This document shows positions 9,414-21,084 of a DNA stretch of 64,000 bases, in pieces (position 1 is the stretch's first letter; each line of letters opens with the position of its first letter). The DNA is from Rhodanobacter denitrificans (GTDB lineage: Bacteria; Pseudomonadota; Gammaproteobacteria; Xanthomonadales; Rhodanobacteraceae), in assembly GCA_003241385.1 (NCBI GenBank), contig QFPO01000017.1:7008-71007 (forward strand). The letters are read 5' to 3'. The notes below the pieces were generated by a model. That model saw nothing but the letters and a program-made list of their open reading frames with translations. It did no database searches and had not been told where the DNA came from. Position numbers and translations under genes: made by a program.

Positions 9414-9758
9414 GTGAGGTCTCGCAACGATCGGACGGGTGTTGCCGCGGGCAGCGGCAGCGCAGGCTGCCGATGGTTCAACGACACGGCCCCGTGCGCA
9501 AGACGCGACGCGGCAACACACGCCGCCGCTCCGCGCGAGCCGACTTCGCGGCACGCCGGCGTCCCATCACGCCGACGCGTTCGAATGCCGTCTCGCATCT
9601 CCAGAGCATCAATTCCTTCGATGTCCAGCGCCAGCCTGCGCGAAGGCCGCGACGCGATGGAGCGATACGACGCTGCGGCGGATCGAACACGCCCTGCCGC
9701 GAGGCACGAGACGTGCCGAGCGATACGACGCGACTCAGCGTCGGCGCACCGAACTCGC
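9414..9758. other. Intergenic stretch, 345 bp
   Basis: Nothing recognisable. Several Arg-rich open frames on both strands look like GC-rich noise. Confidence 0.5.
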
Positions 9759-10661
<903 letters not shown>

Positions 10662-10859
10662 GGCGGACCTCGAGCGATGTCAGGAGAGCCGCGCCACCTT
10701 AGCGCAAGTGCAACGTCTGCGACGCCCCGCCTCGGATCTAATCACGCTTTCGCGAAGGTGACGACACCGGTCCGAGCGTTCCCGTTCAGCAGAACGTTCG
10801 AATGCATGTAGCGGAAGAGCCACCGAACGATTTACGCCGAGGGCCTTCGCGACGCCGCG

Positions 10860-13112
10860 TCATTCGAACGCGTCGACGAACAACCGATCGAGTCGGAGTC
10901 GAATCGACTGTGCATTGTTTCGCAACTCAGGATCGGATGCAGGCACGGCCGGAGTGATCGTCGCCGCGATGGTCACCCTATCGAACGATCCGGGCGGCAC
11001 CTGTCCGCTTACCTCGTAGGTGAGTTGACCGCCGTCCTCGATGTCCACCACCGTCGACGACGCACCCGGCAAGCTGGTGGCCGGGCACGGCGTGGCCCGC
11101 ACGGCGGCGACACATCGCCAGACGGCTCCCTGCAGATGTCCCGGATCGATCGAGACCGTCGCACCCGATGCCGCCACGACGCCGTTGTTGCCGACCGTGA
11201 CGCGAACGGTGACCGCGCTACCGCCGTCGAACACCGAACCGGGTGCGGACGGGTCGACCGCGAGATCGGCTTTCGACATGAAAGCATCGAAACGCCCGAT
11301 GATCGTCGAAGTACCGACGTCGGCAACATAGACGAATCCCTCGCCCGCCGGAATCAGGCGGCGCGGCGTACCACGAACCCTGCCCGTAGACACCACGTCG
11401 AACGAGGCGCTGTAACGGTTGATCCGTTGGCCGGACGCGGTCAGTCCGTAGAGATCGTTGCCGAGCCAGGCGAAGTCGGCCCAACCGTGGTCGAGCTGAT
11501 GAATGATCTCGAGTCGCACCGAATCGAGGATCACGCCGGAGCCCAAGCCGATGAGAGCGGCATCCGGCGAGACACGAATCGGATAATCTGGCTGAAAATC
11601 GCCATGGTAAGGCGAGTCGCCTCCGTCGGTGATACTGCCGTCGAGCGCGATCGACTCGAACATCAGATCGTTCGGCGACACACCCTCGCGCAGAAAAAAT
11701 ATGCGCCGCGTAACCGGGTCCCACTCGTACTGGCTCGATATGTAGTTCCACTCACGCCAACTGATGCCGTCTCCCTCGGGGCTGAACGTGTAGTGCGATG
11801 CCCAGGCACCGGACAGATCCGACGCGAACACGTATTCTCCTGCCGTGCTCAGACCGTTCGCCGTATAGGCGGTGGCCGAGAACCAGTCGGCGCGACCGGG
11901 TGTAGCCAGCGGATAGGCGTATATCGCCCCACCGGTGTAGGACGCATAGACGCGGCCATTGACGCGCGAATAGGCAACGTCGAGAGCGCCCGTCATCATC
12001 GGTATCGTGCGTCCGAACGACCAGGTCTGCGGCGAGAACGGATAGGCCGCGTGCTCGGCCGCACTGGTCAGTATCAGGCCAGTGCCGTCGCCGAGAACAT
12101 GCGTGGCCTTCGGAGCCGCAGCGACCCAGTCTCTGGCGGTGGATGGCACTGCGGGCTGGGCGGCCTCGAGGTCGATCGGCACGAAGCGCAGATCGTCGAT
12201 CGCACCGGTAATGGCATAGGCGCGATCGGCATAGCCGACGATGTCCAGCATCCCGGACGGCGCCTGGATCAGGCCGGTCTCCTTCAGATCGTTCGAGAAT
12301 ACGGCGAGACGCGCCCCACGCATGACCAGGAAACGATCCGAAAAGAATACGGCACCTTGCACGGCGCCCCCCAGACTGCCGCGGCGTTGCAGCGAGTCGC
12401 CCCAATAGACGGTGCCGGAACTGTCGAAAAGCCAACCGCCCTGCTCACGGGCGTAGACACGCGACCCCGTCGGAAATGCGCCGTGATAAGGACTGTCGAT
12501 GAAGTTTGAAACAGCGCCCGTCACGGGATCGACTTTCATTCGATAGATGTCCGTCGGCGACCATGAGGTATTGACCGCATAGACACTGCCCTGGTCCGGC
12601 AACGAAACGGCACCGGTCAGCGGCGTCGAGGTGTACAGAAAAGCGGCGGGCGTACCGGTCGACTTGTGGTACGTATGGATGCCCTGATCGCTGCTCACGA
12701 CGACATAGTCGCCGACGAGCTCGAGCAGATCACGAGTCACCGTGACGTTGGGCAGAGGACCCAATGCGGTTCCGTCCAGCGCATACCGGTAGACGGCCTT
12801 CTCGACCCTCGTGTAGACGCCGGATGCATCGACCGCGAAAGCGGACGCCGGCCGTTCCAGGTCAATGCGGGGAAGCCACTGCGCGACGGCCAGATCGTAG
12901 CGACGAATGCTCAGCGATGCGTTGTCGAGGACATACACCACCGATCCGTAGGTGCGCCGCTGCTGCCAGACGGTCGCCGACGGTGCCGGGGCCGTCGCGG
13001 CTTCGTCATCGGCGGCGCGTTCCGGCCGATTCGCCATTGCGTGGCCGGTTGCCGCCACGATCGCTGCCGCTGCCAGCCAGCACGCCTTCCTCATCCACCT
13101 GCCACAAACCAT
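10860..13112 (-). CDS. Secreted beta-propeller protein with C-terminal adhesion-like domain
   Basis: 750 residues, with signal peptide in the first 28 residues (ACWLAAAAIVAATGHAMA). The middle 550 residues show repeated strands of the type VYVLDNASLSIRRYD, VYAVNTSWSPTDIYRM and FVYVADVGTSTIIGRFD, typical of YVTN/WD40-like propellers. DSPYHG occurs twice, so parts may be internally duplicated. After residue 620 a DUF11/CARDB-like beta-sandwich follows (TVRVTVGNNGVVAASGATVS) with two cysteines. The protein ends RLFVDAFE, a recurrent terminal motif here. The first ATG (13112) has GAGG upstream; an internal ATG (MRKACW) is also possible. Function unknown; extracellular binding is inferred. Confidence 0.75.
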   Translation of the reverse strand: MVCGRWMRKACWLAAAAIVAATGHAMANRPERAADDEAATAPAPSATVWQQRRTYGSVVYVLDNASLSIRRYDLAVAQWLPRIDLERPASAFAVDASGVYTRVEKAVYRYALDGTALGPLPNVTVTRDLLELVGDYVVVSSDQGIHTYHKSTGTPAAFLYTSTPLTGAVSLPDQGSVYAVNTSWSPTDIYRMKVDPVTGAVSNFIDSPYHGAFPTGSRVYAREQGGWLFDSSGTVYWGDSLQRRGSLGGAVQGAVFFSDRFLVMRGARLAVFSNDLKETGLIQAPSGMLDIVGYADRAYAITGAIDDLRFVPIDLEAAQPAVPSTARDWVAAAPKATHVLGDGTGLILTSAAEHAAYPFSPQTWSFGRTIPMMTGALDVAYSRVNGRVYASYTGGAIYAYPLATPGRADWFSATAYTANGLSTAGEYVFASDLSGAWASHYTFSPEGDGISWREWNYISSQYEWDPVTRRIFFLREGVSPNDLMFESIALDGSITDGGDSPYHGDFQPDYPIRVSPDAALIGLGSGVILDSVRLEIIHQLDHGWADFAWLGNDLYGLTASGQRINRYSASFDVVSTGRVRGTPRRLIPAGEGFVYVADVGTSTIIGRFDAFMSKADLAVDPSAPGSVFDGGSAVTVRVTVGNNGVVAASGATVSIDPGHLQGAVWRCVAAVRATPCPATSLPGASSTVVDIEDGGQLTYEVSGQVPPGSFDRVTIAATITPAVPASDPELRNNAQSIRLRLDRLFVDAFE

Positions 13113-13181
13113 CGCACGACCTCATGTCCCCTGGCCGTTCATTCTATCGCACGCGCCGACGACCCCAGCGACCTCATGCCA

Positions 13182-14483
13182 TCAACGCGCCGGCTCCAGC
13201 CGATGCCCCGGCATGCCGAGATCACGTTCGGGGTCGAACGCGGCATCGTTGGTCATGAACTGGCGACCGTCGCCGAGCTGCCAGGCATGCGCGTAGTGGA
13301 TCGGCAGATCGACCGCGCGCCCGGACGTCGGGTCGCGCCACGGCTGCACTTCCTGGATCGCGTCGATCGTCGCGGCATGGATGCGCGCGTCGGTGGCGCC
13401 GGTGTCGGCGACGATCTGCTGGTTGATCCGGCCGATGTCGGCGATCGTATCCATGCGGATCCGGTGCCGGGCCGTCATGCCGGCCAGCGAGATCTCGTTC
13501 ATGCGCCGCGCGTGCCATTGCTGGATCGACGCGACCTGGCGCTGGTTGACGCGCTCGACGTGCTGCGCCGACCAGGCCGTCACCCGCTCGGCCCAGGCCT
13601 GCTCGTAGCGGCCGGAGCGGCGCATGCGTTCGAGCAGCGCCTCGTCGAGCAGACCGTCCGGCGCGCGCAGCGCGATGCCGGTCTCCGACCAGGCCGCGAT
13701 CGTGCCCTGCAATTCGGAGAACGTGACGCTGGCGACGATCGCCTCGCGCATCTCCTGCCCCTGCAGGCGATAACCGATCAGCAGCTCGCCCGATTCGTGA
13801 CGCAGCCGCGTCTGCGATGGCTGGCCGTTCTGCAACGCCGCGGCTTCCTGCTGCGCGACCAGATCGGTGCGGTCGCGATAGCCGAGGACGCGCGCATCGG
13901 GTCGCGCGCTGCGCGTCACCTGCTCCAGGTAATCGCGCACCGACGCCATCGGTGCGGCCGGACACGGATTGAGCGGCACGACGCCGCCCGGCGCCGACTG
14001 CACCTGCCAGGACAGCTTCGGCAGCAGCGAGACCTCGTACAGACCGTCGGGTGAGGCCGCGCTCCAGTCGAACGCATGCGTATTGCCGATGCATTCCACC
14101 TCGCGTCGCCAGTCGACGCCGCCGCGCGCGATCCAGCCGGTGGGCACCTCGATCGTCAGTGCCGGCAGCGGCTCGCCGAAGCCGGTGCTGTCGATGATCT
14201 GCACGCGCTCGAGCCGGTCGGCCGAGGGGCGCAAGGCCTGCGCGCGGCGCTGCGTCTCGCGATCGATCGAGGCGCGGTCGAAGAACAGACCCTTGGCATG
14301 CGTCTGTACGAGTCGGCCGGCGGCCGACTCGGTCGCCGCGTGAGCGGCCTCGTCGGGCGCGGCAGCGGCGGTCGCCGCGGCGGGTCGCGCCGGCGGCGCG
14401 GCATCGCCGCCGGCCTGCGAACACCCGGCCAGCACGGCCAGCGATGCCAAGGTGAATGCGTGGATCGACCTGCGCAGGTACAT
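13182..14483 (-). CDS. Uncharacterised lipoprotein
   Basis: 433 residues. The N-terminus has a lipobox, SLAVLAGC, with Cys at about residue 21, followed by an Ala/Pro-rich tether to about residue 55. Further on are IEVPTGWIARGGVDWRREVEC and a long Arg/Gln-rich helical region (about residues 290-360). I do not recognise a named family. GGGAG precedes the ATG by about 9 nt. The next gene upstream, rlmF, is divergent, with the intervening 167 bp holding both starts. Confidence 0.75.
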   Translation of the reverse strand: MYLRRSIHAFTLASLAVLAGCSQAGGDAAPPARPAAATAAAAPDEAAHAATESAAGRLVQTHAKGLFFDRASIDRETQRRAQALRPSADRLERVQIIDSTGFGEPLPALTIEVPTGWIARGGVDWRREVECIGNTHAFDWSAASPDGLYEVSLLPKLSWQVQSAPGGVVPLNPCPAAPMASVRDYLEQVTRSARPDARVLGYRDRTDLVAQQEAAALQNGQPSQTRLRHESGELLIGYRLQGQEMREAIVASVTFSELQGTIAAWSETGIALRAPDGLLDEALLERMRRSGRYEQAWAERVTAWSAQHVERVNQRQVASIQQWHARRMNEISLAGMTARHRIRMDTIADIGRINQQIVADTGATDARIHAATIDAIQEVQPWRDPTSGRAVDLPIHYAHAWQLGDGRQFMTNDAAFDPERDLGMPGHRLEPAR

Positions 14484-14650
14484 GATTCGACGGCTCCCGG
14501 CCGGTTATCGGCCCGTACCGATCGCCATGCGCATGACGGCGTCGAAACGGCTCATCGCGAGTCGTCAGGCGATCGGCTGCGCCGGACCGGGGCGCGCCGG
14601 ACCGCGTCCACGGCTCACACCTGCAGCTGCCGATCGCGTCTAATTCGCGC

Positions 14651-15628
14651 ATGAGGTCTCCACCCCGACGACCGCCCGGCGCGCGCAGCGGGCATGTCCA
14701 ACCGACGCTGCATCCGCGCAACCGCCATTCGGGCCGCTACAACTTCGCGCGGCTGACGCGCGCCTGTGCGGCGCTGAAGCCGTTTCTGCTCCGCACGCCG
14801 GACGGCGACACCAGCATCGACTTCGGCGACGCCGGTGCCGTGCGCGCGCTCAATCGCGCATTGCTCGCGGCCGACTACGGCATCGCGCACTGGGATCTGC
14901 CCGACGGCTATCTGTGCCCGCCGATTCCCGGCCGCGCCGATTACCTGCACGGACTGGCCGATCTGCTCGCCGAGAACGAAGGCGGCACGGCGCCGCGCGG
15001 GCCGGCGATCCGCGTGCTCGACGTCGGCGTCGGCGCCAGCTGCATCTATCCGCTGCTCGGCCACGCCGACTACGGCTGGTGCTTCGTCGGCACCGAGGTC
15101 GATGCGACGGCCTTGCAGGCGGCGCGCACGATCGTGCAGGCCAACGGCCTCGGCGAAGCGATCGAGCTGCGCCGGCAGCCGGCGCGCGACCGACTGTTCG
15201 CAGGCGTCGTGCTGGCCGACGAACGATTCGATCTGACGATGTGCAATCCGCCGTTCCACGCCTCGGCCGCGGCGGCCGCCGCCGGCAGCCGCCGCAAGTG
15301 GCGCAATCTCGACCGCGCGCCGCCGCGCGGCGACGGACGCCCGGCCTTGAACTTCGGCGGCCGGGCCACCGAGCTGTGGTGCCCGGGCGGCGAGGTCGCC
15401 TTCGTCGGCCGCATGATCGAGGAAAGCGCCGGCTTTCGGACCCAGGTGCGCTGGTTCAGCAGCCTGGTCGCGAAATCCGAGCACCGCGCCGCCCTGCACC
15501 GGCGGCTGCGTCAGGCCGGCGCGCGCGACGTGCGCGAGGTGCCGATGGCCCAGGGCAGCAAGCAGAGCCGGTTCATCGCATGGACGTTTCTGGATGCCGA
15601 GCAGCAGCGCACGTGGCGCGCTCGCTGA
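14651..15628 (+). CDS. rlmF: 23S rRNA adenine-1618 N6-methyltransferase
   Basis: 325 residues. The sequence [13 protein letters not shown] near the start, the SAM-binding segment [18 protein letters not shown], and the catalytic N6-adenine methyltransferase motif CNPPFH are diagnostic of RlmF (YbiN). RlmF methylates A1618 of 23S rRNA using S-adenosylmethionine. The length fits the family (about 310-330). [18 protein letters not shown] is the typical substrate-side block. The ATG is chosen at 14651 as the first with family-like sequence after it. It stands alone, convergent with hslR. Confidence 0.93.
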   Translation: MRSPPRRPPGARSGHVQPTLHPRNRHSGRYNFARLTRACAALKPFLLRTPDGDTSIDFGDAGAVRALNRALLAADYGIAHWDLPDGYLCPPIPGRADYLHGLADLLAENEGGTAPRGPAIRVLDVGVGASCIYPLLGHADYGWCFVGTEVDATALQAARTIVQANGLGEAIELRRQPARDRLFAGVVLADERFDLTMCNPPFHASAAAAAAGSRRKWRNLDRAPPRGDGRPALNFGGRATELWCPGGEVAFVGRMIEESAGFRTQVRWFSSLVAKSEHRAALHRRLRQAGARDVREVPMAQGSKQSRFIAWTFLDAEQQRTWRAR

Positions 15629-15715
15629 GATCGCCTCGTATCGGCCGGCGCGGTCGCCGTGCAGGCAACGATGGATCGGCAGCGCGCACCGGCCCGGTCG
15701 CGCCGGCCGGCGCGG

Positions 15716-16135
15716 TCACAGCGCGTCGATGTCGCCGAGCAGACGGATCAGCCGGCGTGCCCGCTTGTCGGGACGCTGCTGTGGCGCCTGATAGCCGGCG
15801 CGCGCGGCGCGCAGGTCGGCCAGACGCGCTTCGCGCGCCTGCCGCGAGGCATCGGGCTCGACATACAGCAGGCGCGCGGCGGCGGCCGGGCCGCGCGTAT
15901 CGGACAGTCCCGCCACGCTGATCTCGAAGATTTCCTCGCCGCGCACGATGCGCAGCGCATCGCCGACGCGGACGCTGCGCGATGCTTTGGCGCGCTGGCC
16001 GCCGACCTCGATCTTGCCGGTTTCGATCGCATGCTTGGCGAGGCTGCGCGTCTTGAAGAAGCGCGCCGCCCATAGCCACAGGTCCAGACGCACCGCGGCC
16101 GCGGCCGCCTGGTTTCGGGATTCGGTAGACGTCAT
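15716..16135 (-). CDS. hslR: Heat-shock protein Hsp15, S4-domain ribosome-associated protein
   Basis: 139 residues from the ATG at 16135. The S4 RNA-binding domain begins VRLDLWLWAARFFKTRSLAKHAI and contains GKIEVGGQRAKASRSVRVGDAL, the pattern of Hsp15. Hsp15 binds free 50S subunits that still carry a nascent peptidyl-tRNA and helps rescue them. The C-terminal Arg/Lys-rich tail (RPDKRARRLIRLLGD) also fits. The frame stays open upstream to 16354, but that part is non-family and Arg/Cys-rich. Convergent with rlmF. Confidence 0.9.
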   Translation of the reverse strand: MTSTESRNQAAAAAVRLDLWLWAARFFKTRSLAKHAIETGKIEVGGQRAKASRSVRVGDALRIVRGEEIFEISVAGLSDTRGPAAAARLLYVEPDASRQAREARLADLRAARAGYQAPQQRPDKRARRLIRLLGDIDAL

Positions 16136-16422
16136 CGATCGGCGACAGCGGCGGCGCCCGGTCCTGAAGATCCGGCAACGCCGCCTGGACGGCGGACAGG
16201 CGAGAGAAAGACACGCCATGGTCCGCCGCACGGCTGCCGCGGTCAATCTCGGATCGCCATGACGTTCAGCTGCGACGGCGATGACCACGGTCGATCCGTG
16301 GGGCCTTCCCTGCCCCGTGCGCACCTGGTGCCCCGATGGATCGACGCCGACCACTCGGGCACGCGATGCCCTGGCGCCCGATCACGGCGCACGGCGCGAT
16401 CGCGGGCCGGTCGCGCGTTCGA

Positions 16423-19400
16423 CTACTGCGCGCCGGCGACCGTCATTGCCGCCGGCGCTTCGGCGCCTTCGAGCAGCAGCGTCGTCACGTGCTCGTCGAG
16501 CGCGAGCGCCGAGATCGCGAGCGTCGCGGCGGCATCGGCGCGGACCCAGGCCGACACGCGCTCGACGTCGGCGCCGCGGACCGCCAGCCGCACCGCGACC
16601 GCCGCCGCATCGAGCCAGGCGCGATCGACCGCGACCTCGACGTCGCGGCCATGCACGACCAGCACGGTATCGATGCGCCGCTCGCCCGGCGGCGGCAACG
16701 CGAACGCATGCACATGCGTGCCCTGCAGGATCGCCTCGGCAGCCTCGCCGGCGATCCGCGTGCCGTCCGCGTACGGCGCGTCGAGTCCATCGCGCAACAG
16801 CACCAGCGTGTTGAGATCGCGGGCCTGTACCGGCGCGTGGCCGCCGACGTCGAGCGCCAGCGTCGCATCCGGAGCGGTGCTGTCGCGCAGGATCGGTGCA
16901 CTGACCAGCCAGGTCAGGCTGCGGCCCGGCGGAATCGTCGCCAGGTCGCGCAGCGGTCCATTGCCGGCGGCCGCACAGAGCGCGCCGGCGCCGGCGCCGA
17001 AGCATTGCCACTGCGCGTACGCGCCGTCGAACGCGGCCGACAGCGTCGCCTCGACCGGCACCGCGCTCGCCTCGCCGAGGCCGTCGTTGCGCAGCGTCAC
17101 CGCGTAATCGACGACACGGCCGTAGCGCGCGTAGGCGCTGCCGTCCTCCAGCGATGCGGTCAGCAACGCACGCTCGAGCACCGCCAGCGGCGCCATCGCC
17201 GCCGTGCCGAGGAAGCGGGCGTCGCCCGAGTAGGTGACGGTCAGCGTCAGCAAACCGGCCACCGGCGGCGTCAGCGTGCAACCGCTGGCCTCGGCCAGAT
17301 CGAATGCGCACGAGGCCGAGCCGTCACTGACGACGACCGTGCCGCCCGGCGTGCCGGCACCCGGCGCGACCACGCCGAGCGTGACGTCGACCTCGACCGG
17401 ATCGCCGATCAGCACCGATGCCGGTGCGCTCAACCTCATCGCCGTACCGGCCCGGTCGACCGCGAAGGCCTGGTCGGCCGAGACCGCGGTCGTCAGATAG
17501 CGTGCCGGATCGCCGTCGTAGGCGGCACTGATCGCATGGACGCCGACCTCGAAGGCATCGCTGGTCCAGCTCGCCATGCCGTCGAGAATCGGCACCTCGG
17601 CCAGTACGGCCGCGCCGTCCAGAAAGCGCAGCGTGCCGGACCCGATCGGCGCGCCGGCGTTGTCGCTCACCTCGGCGTGCAGCGTCAGCGGCTCGCCGAA
17701 CACCGCGATCGAACCCTGCGCCTGCAGCGTCACCGTGGTCTGCCGATCGACGATCACCTCGAACGTCGCGCCGATCGTCGCATCGCCCTTGCTGGTCACC
17801 GTGATCGTGCGCGGCCCGGCCGAGCCGAACGTCATCGGCAGCGCGACGCTGCCGTGCGTGCGCTGGACCTCGCCCGGCAGCGTGTCGGACGGATCGGTGC
17901 TCGCGAAGCGCCAGACGGTGGTGTCGTCGATGTTCGCGTTGACGATCGCGTCGTCGACCTCGAGCACGAACGGCTCGGCCGCATCGGCCGGCACCGTGAC
18001 CGCGTCCGCGCCCGCCGGGATCGTGACCCGGGCCGGCCCCGACAGCGCGGCCGACGGCAGCGGCAGGTTTTCGAAGTTCAGCGTTCCGCGCGTGTTGTGC
18101 CCGGGCAGGCTGACGTAGCCCTGATAGGTGCCGACCTCGCGGTTGGCCCTGCCGACGTCCAGCAGGTAGCCGAGGCTGTCGAAGCCCGGCGCCAGCGACT
18201 GCGAGTCCGGATCGGGATCGGCCTGCAGATCGACACTCGGTCCGCTGATCGGCACGGCGACGTTGATCTGGGTGGCATATTCGGGATTGGTGTCGCCGAG
18301 CACCGAGCGAATGCTGACGATGTACTGGCTCGGGCTGACCTGCTGACCGATGCGTGCGCGAAAATTGAGCGTGTCGCCGCAGTTGCCGGCATTGTTGAGC
18401 GGATACATGCAGTAGACGATCCGGCGCGTGTTGTCATTGAGGTCGAACGCGTACAGCGAATTGGTCGGCGCCGGCGAGATGACCGCGACCAGCCGCGGCG
18501 CATGGCCGGTGCCGGTGTGGCGCAGACCGTCCAGCGTGACCGGACCGGGTACGTTGGTGGTGCCGGCCACCGCGAAATTGACGGTGAGGCTGTCCTGCGC
18601 ATAGGCCTGCGCGAGTGCGTCGACGTAGCCGGTGCTGACGTCGATGGACAGCGCCTGCGAGGGCGAATCGCTGCTCAGCGCACTGGTCGCGAGCAAGGCA
18701 CCGGCCGAGGGCTCGGTCCAGCCGTTGTTCCAGGTGATCCGTGCGTTGTTGAGGTTGAAGTTCGGGATCCGGTACCAGGTCGCCTGCGGCGTCAGCTGCG
18801 GCGTGGCCGGAAACGGCGCATTGACGAAGGCGGTCATCGAGACCTTGTAGCCGCGCGTGCCGACCTGGTTGAGAAAGCTGCGCATCGTCGCGCCGCCGGT
18901 CTGCAGCGTGCGCGGGCTGATCAGCGCATACGCGCGCGCCTCCGGCGACCCGTTCATCAGCAGGCTTTCGTCGAGCAGGAAATCGCGATCGGCGATCGAC
19001 GGGTCGGCCAGCACGTTCTGGACGCTGGTCGTCACGCGCGATCGCGTCACCAGACCGGCCGCGTCGGTCAGCGTGATCAGCAGCTGCGGCTGGTGATGGG
19101 CATAGGCCTGCCCCATGACCTTCTCCTTGCTCGCGAAGTCGAAGCGGCCGTAGCGGCCGGTCTCCGTGTCGAGCGCCGAGGACACGCGCAGCACGCCGGC
19201 ATGGCCGCCACGGATGCGGTCCTTGACCAGCTCGGTGACGTCGAAGCTGTAGAAGCCGCGCTGCGCGATCCGCAGCGGCCGTGACGGATCGTCCGCATCG
19301 GCGGCGAGCGCGCCGGCCACGACGGTATGACTGCAGACGGGCCGCGTGCCCTCGTCGGCGAAGCAGTCCGTTCCGGGCGTGTAGATGCCGTCGACATGGA

Positions 19401-19776
19401 TATAGCCGGACTCATGCACGGCATCGACGAACAGCACCAGCCGCGCGCGGAACACCTTCTCCGCGGTCAGCGCGTAGGGCTCGCTGCCGGGGGTCGCGGC
19501 ACCGTCGGCGATCGTGAGCTTGCGCAGCGTGCCGCTCGGCAGCGTGGCCAGCGAGAACTTCAGCGCGGCCTGATCGTCCGGGCCGACACGCAGCGCGGCC
19601 TCGTACGGCCGGTACGCACCGGATGCCGCGGTCTCGTGCGAGGCATCGGCCAGCAGCGGTGCCGGCACCCACATCGGCCCCGATGCGCCGCAGGCGCTCA
19701 GCAGCAGTGGAATGGCGGCCAGCGCCGCCCGTCCGATCCACGCGCGCCAGGCGCGCATCCCCTTGTTCGTACTCAT
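16423..19776 (-). CDS. Large surface lipoprotein with DNRLRE-like and Ig-like domains
   Basis: 1117 residues. The lipobox is LLLSAC (Cys about residue 29). After it, ALKFSLATLPSGTLRKLTI and SFDVTELVKDRI look like a DNRLRE/CBM-type jelly roll (about residues 45-240). Two Ig-like repeats of the Big_3_5 type lie near residues 690-870, each ending in the AAYDGDPARYLTTAV or VTYSGDARFLGTA signature. A DUF11-like segment follows, then LVLLRDGLDAPYADG, a GFE-type motif variant. The domain set suggests a cell-surface binding or adhesion protein. The ATG at 19776 has GAAGGG upstream. The opposite strand is open for 982 residues but is an antisense shadow. Confidence 0.8.
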   Translation of the reverse strand: MSTNKGMRAWRAWIGRAALAAIPLLLSACGASGPMWVPAPLLADASHETAASGAYRPYEAALRVGPDDQAALKFSLATLPSGTLRKLTIADGAATPGSEPYALTAEKVFRARLVLFVDAVHESGYIHVDGIYTPGTDCFADEGTRPVCSHTVVAGALAADADDPSRPLRIAQRGFYSFDVTELVKDRIRGGHAGVLRVSSALDTETGRYGRFDFASKEKVMGQAYAHHQPQLLITLTDAAGLVTRSRVTTSVQNVLADPSIADRDFLLDESLLMNGSPEARAYALISPRTLQTGGATMRSFLNQVGTRGYKVSMTAFVNAPFPATPQLTPQATWYRIPNFNLNNARITWNNGWTEPSAGALLATSALSSDSPSQALSIDVSTGYVDALAQAYAQDSLTVNFAVAGTTNVPGPVTLDGLRHTGTGHAPRLVAVISPAPTNSLYAFDLNDNTRRIVYCMYPLNNAGNCGDTLNFRARIGQQVSPSQYIVSIRSVLGDTNPEYATQINVAVPISGPSVDLQADPDPDSQSLAPGFDSLGYLLDVGRANREVGTYQGYVSLPGHNTRGTLNFENLPLPSAALSGPARVTIPAGADAVTVPADAAEPFVLEVDDAIVNANIDDTTVWRFASTDPSDTLPGEVQRTHGSVALPMTFGSAGPRTITVTSKGDATIGATFEVIVDRQTTVTLQAQGSIAVFGEPLTLHAEVSDNAGAPIGSGTLRFLDGAAVLAEVPILDGMASWTSDAFEVGVHAISAAYDGDPARYLTTAVSADQAFAVDRAGTAMRLSAPASVLIGDPVEVDVTLGVVAPGAGTPGGTVVVSDGSASCAFDLAEASGCTLTPPVAGLLTLTVTYSGDARFLGTAAMAPLAVLERALLTASLEDGSAYARYGRVVDYAVTLRNDGLGEASAVPVEATLSAAFDGAYAQWQCFGAGAGALCAAAGNGPLRDLATIPPGRSLTWLVSAPILRDSTAPDATLALDVGGHAPVQARDLNTLVLLRDGLDAPYADGTRIAGEAAEAILQGTHVHAFALPPPGERRIDTVLVVHGRDVEVAVDRAWLDAAAVAVRLAVRGADVERVSAWVRADAAATLAISALALDEHVTTLLLEGAEAPAAMTVAGAQ

Positions 19777-20039
19777 GATGCCAGCCCTTCAGCACAGACG
19801 GATCGCCGGCCGGGCACCCCAGGCAGGGCGACGCAGCGGCGTGTGCGCGTCTACGCGCAAAGAGATGAGACCGAGGATCATCGAGACAGCGGGATCCTGC
19901 ATGCCCCCGGGGCGAGCGGGTTGCGCCCAGCGTCGCGACGCTATCCGCCGAAAGCCTGCGGAACGGCACGCGCTGGCGGCGCAGCCCCGGGATGCGATCG
20001 GAGCGGGGGCCTACCGTGCCGAATCGCCGTTGCCGCAAC

Positions 20040-20981
20040 CTACTGCAATCCGCCCGGCTTGAACATGTACGAATGCTTCGTCCATACCGATGCGATGCCG
20101 ATGTCGTAGCCGTAGACCAGGGTCACCATGATGGTGTCCTCGGCGAGGGGCTTCGAGGCTGCCTCGACCATCTGTCGAGCAACCTCCTTGGCGAAGGCGG
20201 CGTCCTCAACCGATGGTGCATCGAGCCGCAGCACCGACTGCAGATAGCGCGTCTCCTTGCCGGCGGACAACGTCCATCCGCGCATGACCTGCGCGTGCAT
20301 GACATGGGGCCGGTCCGACAGCGTCCGTTGCATCGCCGTCAGCTCGCTCCAGCCTTGCCGTGCCGCAACGTGCTCCAGCAGGGCCGGCGCGATCAGTGCC
20401 GCCACTGCCAGCATCGCGATCGCCACGAGATGTCCGCTCCACAAACGCGAAAACGCGACCGCCTGCTCCGCTGCATCTGCCCGCACCACGTACGACCCGA
20501 CGGCCAGGTCATGCAGCGACTGGCGCGTGCGGCGGTTGAAGAGGTACAGATACACGATGGCGGACAGGCCGCCGAAGACGATGAGCGCAAGCAGGTAGGT
20601 GACCACGGTCGGAACGTTCCGCGGATCGAGCCAGAGACCGTTGAGAAAGAACGGTGAGACCAGCACGATGGAGCGCACCAGCGAGCGCGGCAGCGGCAAT
20701 GATCGGCCGTCAGCATCGACCGCACGCAGGCGCAGCAAGCGCTTGCCCAGGGTCTGACCACCGCTGATCCGGCTGTTGCCTATGCCGAAGTACGTCAACG
20801 CGATCGCGAAGCCGATCAGACGCGCGCAAGCTCCCATCCGAGCAAGAGGATCGAAGAAAAGCGCGCCCAGAACCATTCCGACGAGACCCAGTGCGGTGGC
20901 ATCGATCGCCAGCGCAACGATGCGGCGCCAGAAGCCCGCGATCTCGAGCAAGCCGGTATCGGCTGTTTGTGTTGCATCCAT
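20040..20981 (-). CDS. RDD-family membrane protein
   Basis: 313 residues from the ATG at 20981, which has a clear GGGGAGAA 5 nt upstream. The RDD domain begins GFWRRIVALAIDATALG and continues through SGGQTLGKRLLRLRAVDADG to a second transmembrane pair; four to five membrane segments are visible in the first 220 residues, the last LLALIVFGGLSAIVYLYLF. The soluble C-terminal part (about residues 215-313) is not recognised. RDD proteins are inner-membrane proteins of mostly unknown function, some with ion-exchange activity. The frame extends upstream to 21203 without support. Confidence 0.8.
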   Translation of the reverse strand: MDATQTADTGLLEIAGFWRRIVALAIDATALGLVGMVLGALFFDPLARMGACARLIGFAIALTYFGIGNSRISGGQTLGKRLLRLRAVDADGRSLPLPRSLVRSIVLVSPFFLNGLWLDPRNVPTVVTYLLALIVFGGLSAIVYLYLFNRRTRQSLHDLAVGSYVVRADAAEQAVAFSRLWSGHLVAIAMLAVAALIAPALLEHVAARQGWSELTAMQRTLSDRPHVMHAQVMRGWTLSAGKETRYLQSVLRLDAPSVEDAAFAKEVARQMVEAASKPLAEDTIMVTLVYGYDIGIASVWTKHSYMFKPGGLQ

Positions 20982-21084
20982 CGGTTCTCCCCTGTCGAAT
21001 CCAGGCCATCTTGCCGGACGCGCATATGGGGCGCGAACCGACATCAGAACGCCGGCACTCTTCCATCGGCCCCCGCATCGTCCG

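Noticed and set aside
16336..19284. Open frame of 982 residues on the plus strand opposite the 1117-residue lipoprotein
   Set aside because: Same type of antisense shadow in GC-rich DNA; the minus strand shows lipobox and Ig-like domains.
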